The translations under genes were made by a program, and so were the position numbers. From Pseudoalteromonas sp. NC201 (GTDB taxonomy: Bacteria; Pseudomonadota; Gammaproteobacteria; Enterobacterales; Alteromonadaceae): a stretch of DNA of 64,000 bases. Location of the stretch: NCBI RefSeq assembly GCF_002850255.1, contig NZ_CP022522.1, forward strand, positions 43,501 to 107,500, given 5' to 3'. This document shows positions 62,399 to 64,000 of the stretch, piece by piece. The first letter of the stretch is position 1. Each line of letters begins with the position of its first letter. The notes under the pieces were generated by a model that worked only from the letters and a program-made list of their open reading frames with translations, did not search any database and was not told the DNA's origin.

Positions 62399-63679
62399 AT
62401 GACTAAGACACATTTGACCAATAAAACATTCAACGACTTTGCTTTAGCGCCGGAAGTGGTCGCCGGTTTACAGGAAAATGGCTTCGAATTTTGTACGCCA
62501 ATCCAAGCAAAGTGTATACCTTACATCTGTGAAGGCCGCGATATCGCGGGTCAGGCACAAACTGGTACGGGCAAAACCCTTGCGTTTTTGACCGCGACCT
62601 GTCATCGCCTATTGCAGACTAAAAAGGATAAAAAAACGCAACCTCGTGCAATTATTATGGCACCGACTCGAGAGTTGGCTATCCAAATACATAAGGACGC
62701 GCAAGTCATTGCGCCACGTTGTGATCTTAAGCTTGCCCTTGTATATGGTGGCGAAGATTACGAAAAACAACGGGCTCAACTGGAAAAAGGTGCGGATATA
62801 CTAATCGGAACGACTGGGCGTTTAATCGATTTTTATAAGCAGGGTGCTTATAACCTCAATGATATCGAAGTGGTTGTGCTAGATGAAGCAGACCGAATGT
62901 TTGATTTAGGTTTTATCAAAGACATTCGTTATTTGTTCAATCGCATGCCAGGTCGTGAAGAGCGATTAAATCTATTATTCTCTGCAACACTGTCATACAG
63001 AGTGCAAGAGTTAGCATTCGAACACATGACCAATCCTATTCATGTGCAAATTGAGCCAGATGTTAAAACGGGCAAGCGTATTCAAGAAGAGCTATTTCAC
63101 CCGTCAACAGAGGACAAAATACCTTTACTGCTGACTTTGATTGAGGAAGAGTGGCCAGAGAAGGCAATCATTTTTGCTAATACTAAGCACAGCTGCGAAA
63201 ACGTATATGCATGGCTGAAAGCGGATGGTCACCGTGCTGGTTTGCTTACTGGCGATGTGAACCAAAAGAAACGCCAATCAATATTAGCGCAGTTTACGCG
63301 TGGTGATGTTGACTTGCTGGTTGCGACTGATGTTGCAGCACGTGGTTTACATATTCCTGAAGTAAGTCATGTGTTCAACTTTGACTTGCCGGATGACAGA
63401 GAAGACTACGTTCACCGCATTGGTCGTACGGGTCGAGCTGGTGCATCTGGACATGCGATTAGTTTCGCGTGCGAGCAATATGCCTACAATTTACATGAGA
63501 TAGAAGAATACATAGAACATGCAATTCCTGTTTCTCATTATGATAAAACAGCACTATTAACTGACTTGCGTGCGCCTCAAGTAAATAAACGTCGTCATTC
63601 AGGCCATGGTAATAGTGGTAACAAGCAACGTGGTGGCGGTCGCCGAACTGGTGGCTATAGAAAACCACAATCCAAATAA
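62399..63679 (+). CDS. rhlB: ATP-dependent RNA helicase RhlB
   Basis: 426 residues. Q motif ([13 protein letters not shown]), Walker A AQTGTGKT at 53-60, DEAD in [16 protein letters not shown], and [13 protein letters not shown] are all present. The C-terminal tail is basic and glycine-rich ([17 protein letters not shown]), as in the RhlB tail. RhlB is the helicase of the RNA degradosome. It sits between trxA and gppA as in E. coli. Confidence 0.95.
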   Translation: MTKTHLTNKTFNDFALAPEVVAGLQENGFEFCTPIQAKCIPYICEGRDIAGQAQTGTGKTLAFLTATCHRLLQTKKDKKTQPRAIIMAPTRELAIQIHKDAQVIAPRCDLKLALVYGGEDYEKQRAQLEKGADILIGTTGRLIDFYKQGAYNLNDIEVVVLDEADRMFDLGFIKDIRYLFNRMPGREERLNLLFSATLSYRVQELAFEHMTNPIHVQIEPDVKTGKRIQEELFHPSTEDKIPLLLTLIEEEWPEKAIIFANTKHSCENVYAWLKADGHRAGLLTGDVNQKKRQSILAQFTRGDVDLLVATDVAARGLHIPEVSHVFNFDLPDDREDYVHRIGRTGRAGASGHAISFACEQYAYNLHEIEEYIEHAIPVSHYDKTALLTDLRAPQVNKRRHSGHGNSGNKQRGGGRRTGGYRKPQSK

Positions 63680-63731
63680 ACTTGGATAGTAAAGTAGTAA
63701 GCGCTTAATGCGATTTGTTGAGGTTTGAAAA

Positions 63732-64000
63732 GTGGCAAAGACTGCTTCGAAGGAAGATATTTACGCTGTAATAGACTTAGGTTCTAACAGCTTTCATATG
63801 TTGATAGCGAAACATATGGCAGGCGGTATTCACACAATCGGCCGTGTGAAAAGGAAGGTGCGGCTGGCATCTGGGCTTAATGACCAAAATGAATTGTCGC
63901 TTGAGGCGATGCAAAGAGGATGGGAATGCCTTGCTTTGTTTGCTGAGCGCTTACAAGATATCCCCAAGCAAAATGTCAGTATTGTAGCGACTGCGACATT
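63732..64000 (+). CDS. gppA: Partial Ppx/GppA phosphatase (3' end beyond window)
   Basis: A frame from a GTG at 63732 runs off the right edge after 89 codons. The visible N-terminus reads [18 protein letters not shown], the phosphate-binding loop of the exopolyphosphatase/guanosine pentaphosphate phosphatase family, then [12 protein letters not shown], typical of GppA. A GAGG ribosome-binding site lies about 9 bases upstream of the GTG. Its position directly after rhlB matches gppA in E. coli. GppA converts pppGpp to ppGpp. Only the first domain start can be seen. Confidence 0.9.
   Translation, partial: MAKTASKEDIYAVIDLGSNSFHMLIAKHMAGGIHTIGRVKRKVRLASGLNDQNELSLEAMQRGWECLALFAERLQDIPKQNVSIVATAT

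Overview
The window looks like chromosomal core sequence from a marine gammaproteobacterium of the Alteromonadales, most likely Pseudoalteromonas or a close relative. I infer this from gene order (lptM-lysA-dapF-DUF484-xerC-yigB beside cyaY; hemC-hemD/hemX-hemY; ubiD-fre; rho, trxA, rhlB, gppA), mid-40s G+C by eye, and many sensory and c-di-GMP proteins. There is no prophage, integrase island, CRISPR array or complete insertion sequence. No database search was possible, so all assignments rest on recognised motifs, family length and gene context.

Layout. 0-7 kb: a methyltransferase, a GNAT-like protein and a secreted alpha/beta hydrolase, then an unusual set: an Lrp/AsnC regulator divergent from a heme dioxygenase-superfamily gene (PrnB/IDO-like) that overlaps a kynureninase-like PLP enzyme, with a metallo-beta-lactamase-fold hydrolase convergent to it. 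7-14.5 kb: two serine tRNAs with a clear promoter and terminator, an unrecognised 48-codon gene, a lipid kinase, a MocR-type regulator divergent from an EamA transporter with a 9-5-9 palindrome between them, and several small envelope or periplasmic proteins. 14.4-18.2 kb: folM-folE-folX (tetrahydromonapterin synthesis), nadE and yceH. 18-30 kb: a CHASE hybrid kinase, an Ntn-hydrolase acylase, a diguanylate cyclase, a GNAT-nitrilase fusion, a SugE-type exporter and other membrane proteins. 30-33 kb: an SDR protein, a 444-residue secreted protein I cannot assign, and a peptide transporter. 34-45 kb: the dap/lys/xer block, cyaY, a protein with a (Glu-Thr)17 tract and the heme genes. 45-64 kb: add, a CBS protein, fre, ubiD, a PAS/GGDEF/EAL protein, a secreted M28 peptidase, two DEAD-box helicases, a TPR hybrid kinase, a chemoreceptor, rho, trxA and the start of gppA.

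Three things stand out. (1) The Lrp / PrnB-like / kynureninase-like set at 3.3-6.2 kb looks like a small, poorly described route acting on tryptophan or a related indole or aryl amine; the PrnB-like protein keeps residues matching the IDO proximal heme histidine and active-site arginine. (2) Two copies of one 194-241 bp non-coding element with terminal inverted repeats (25310-25550 and 46432-46625, opposite orientation) are each flanked by a 6-bp direct repeat of the form TA-NN-TA. This is a MITE-like mobile element; one copy lies just upstream of the GNAT-nitrilase gene and the other supplies part of the fre stop codon. (3) At many convergent gene ends the last codons or the stop codon of one gene lie inside a perfect or near-perfect inverted repeat, so coding sequence doubles as a probable shared terminator or mRNA-end hairpin.

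Co-directional genes often overlap by 1-14 bases (dapF/DUF484/xerC, hemD-X/hemY, cyaY/esterase, PrnB-like/kynureninase-like), which points to translational coupling. Several starts were moved from the longest reading frame to a downstream ATG, GTG or TTG that has a better ribosome-binding site or fits the family length.
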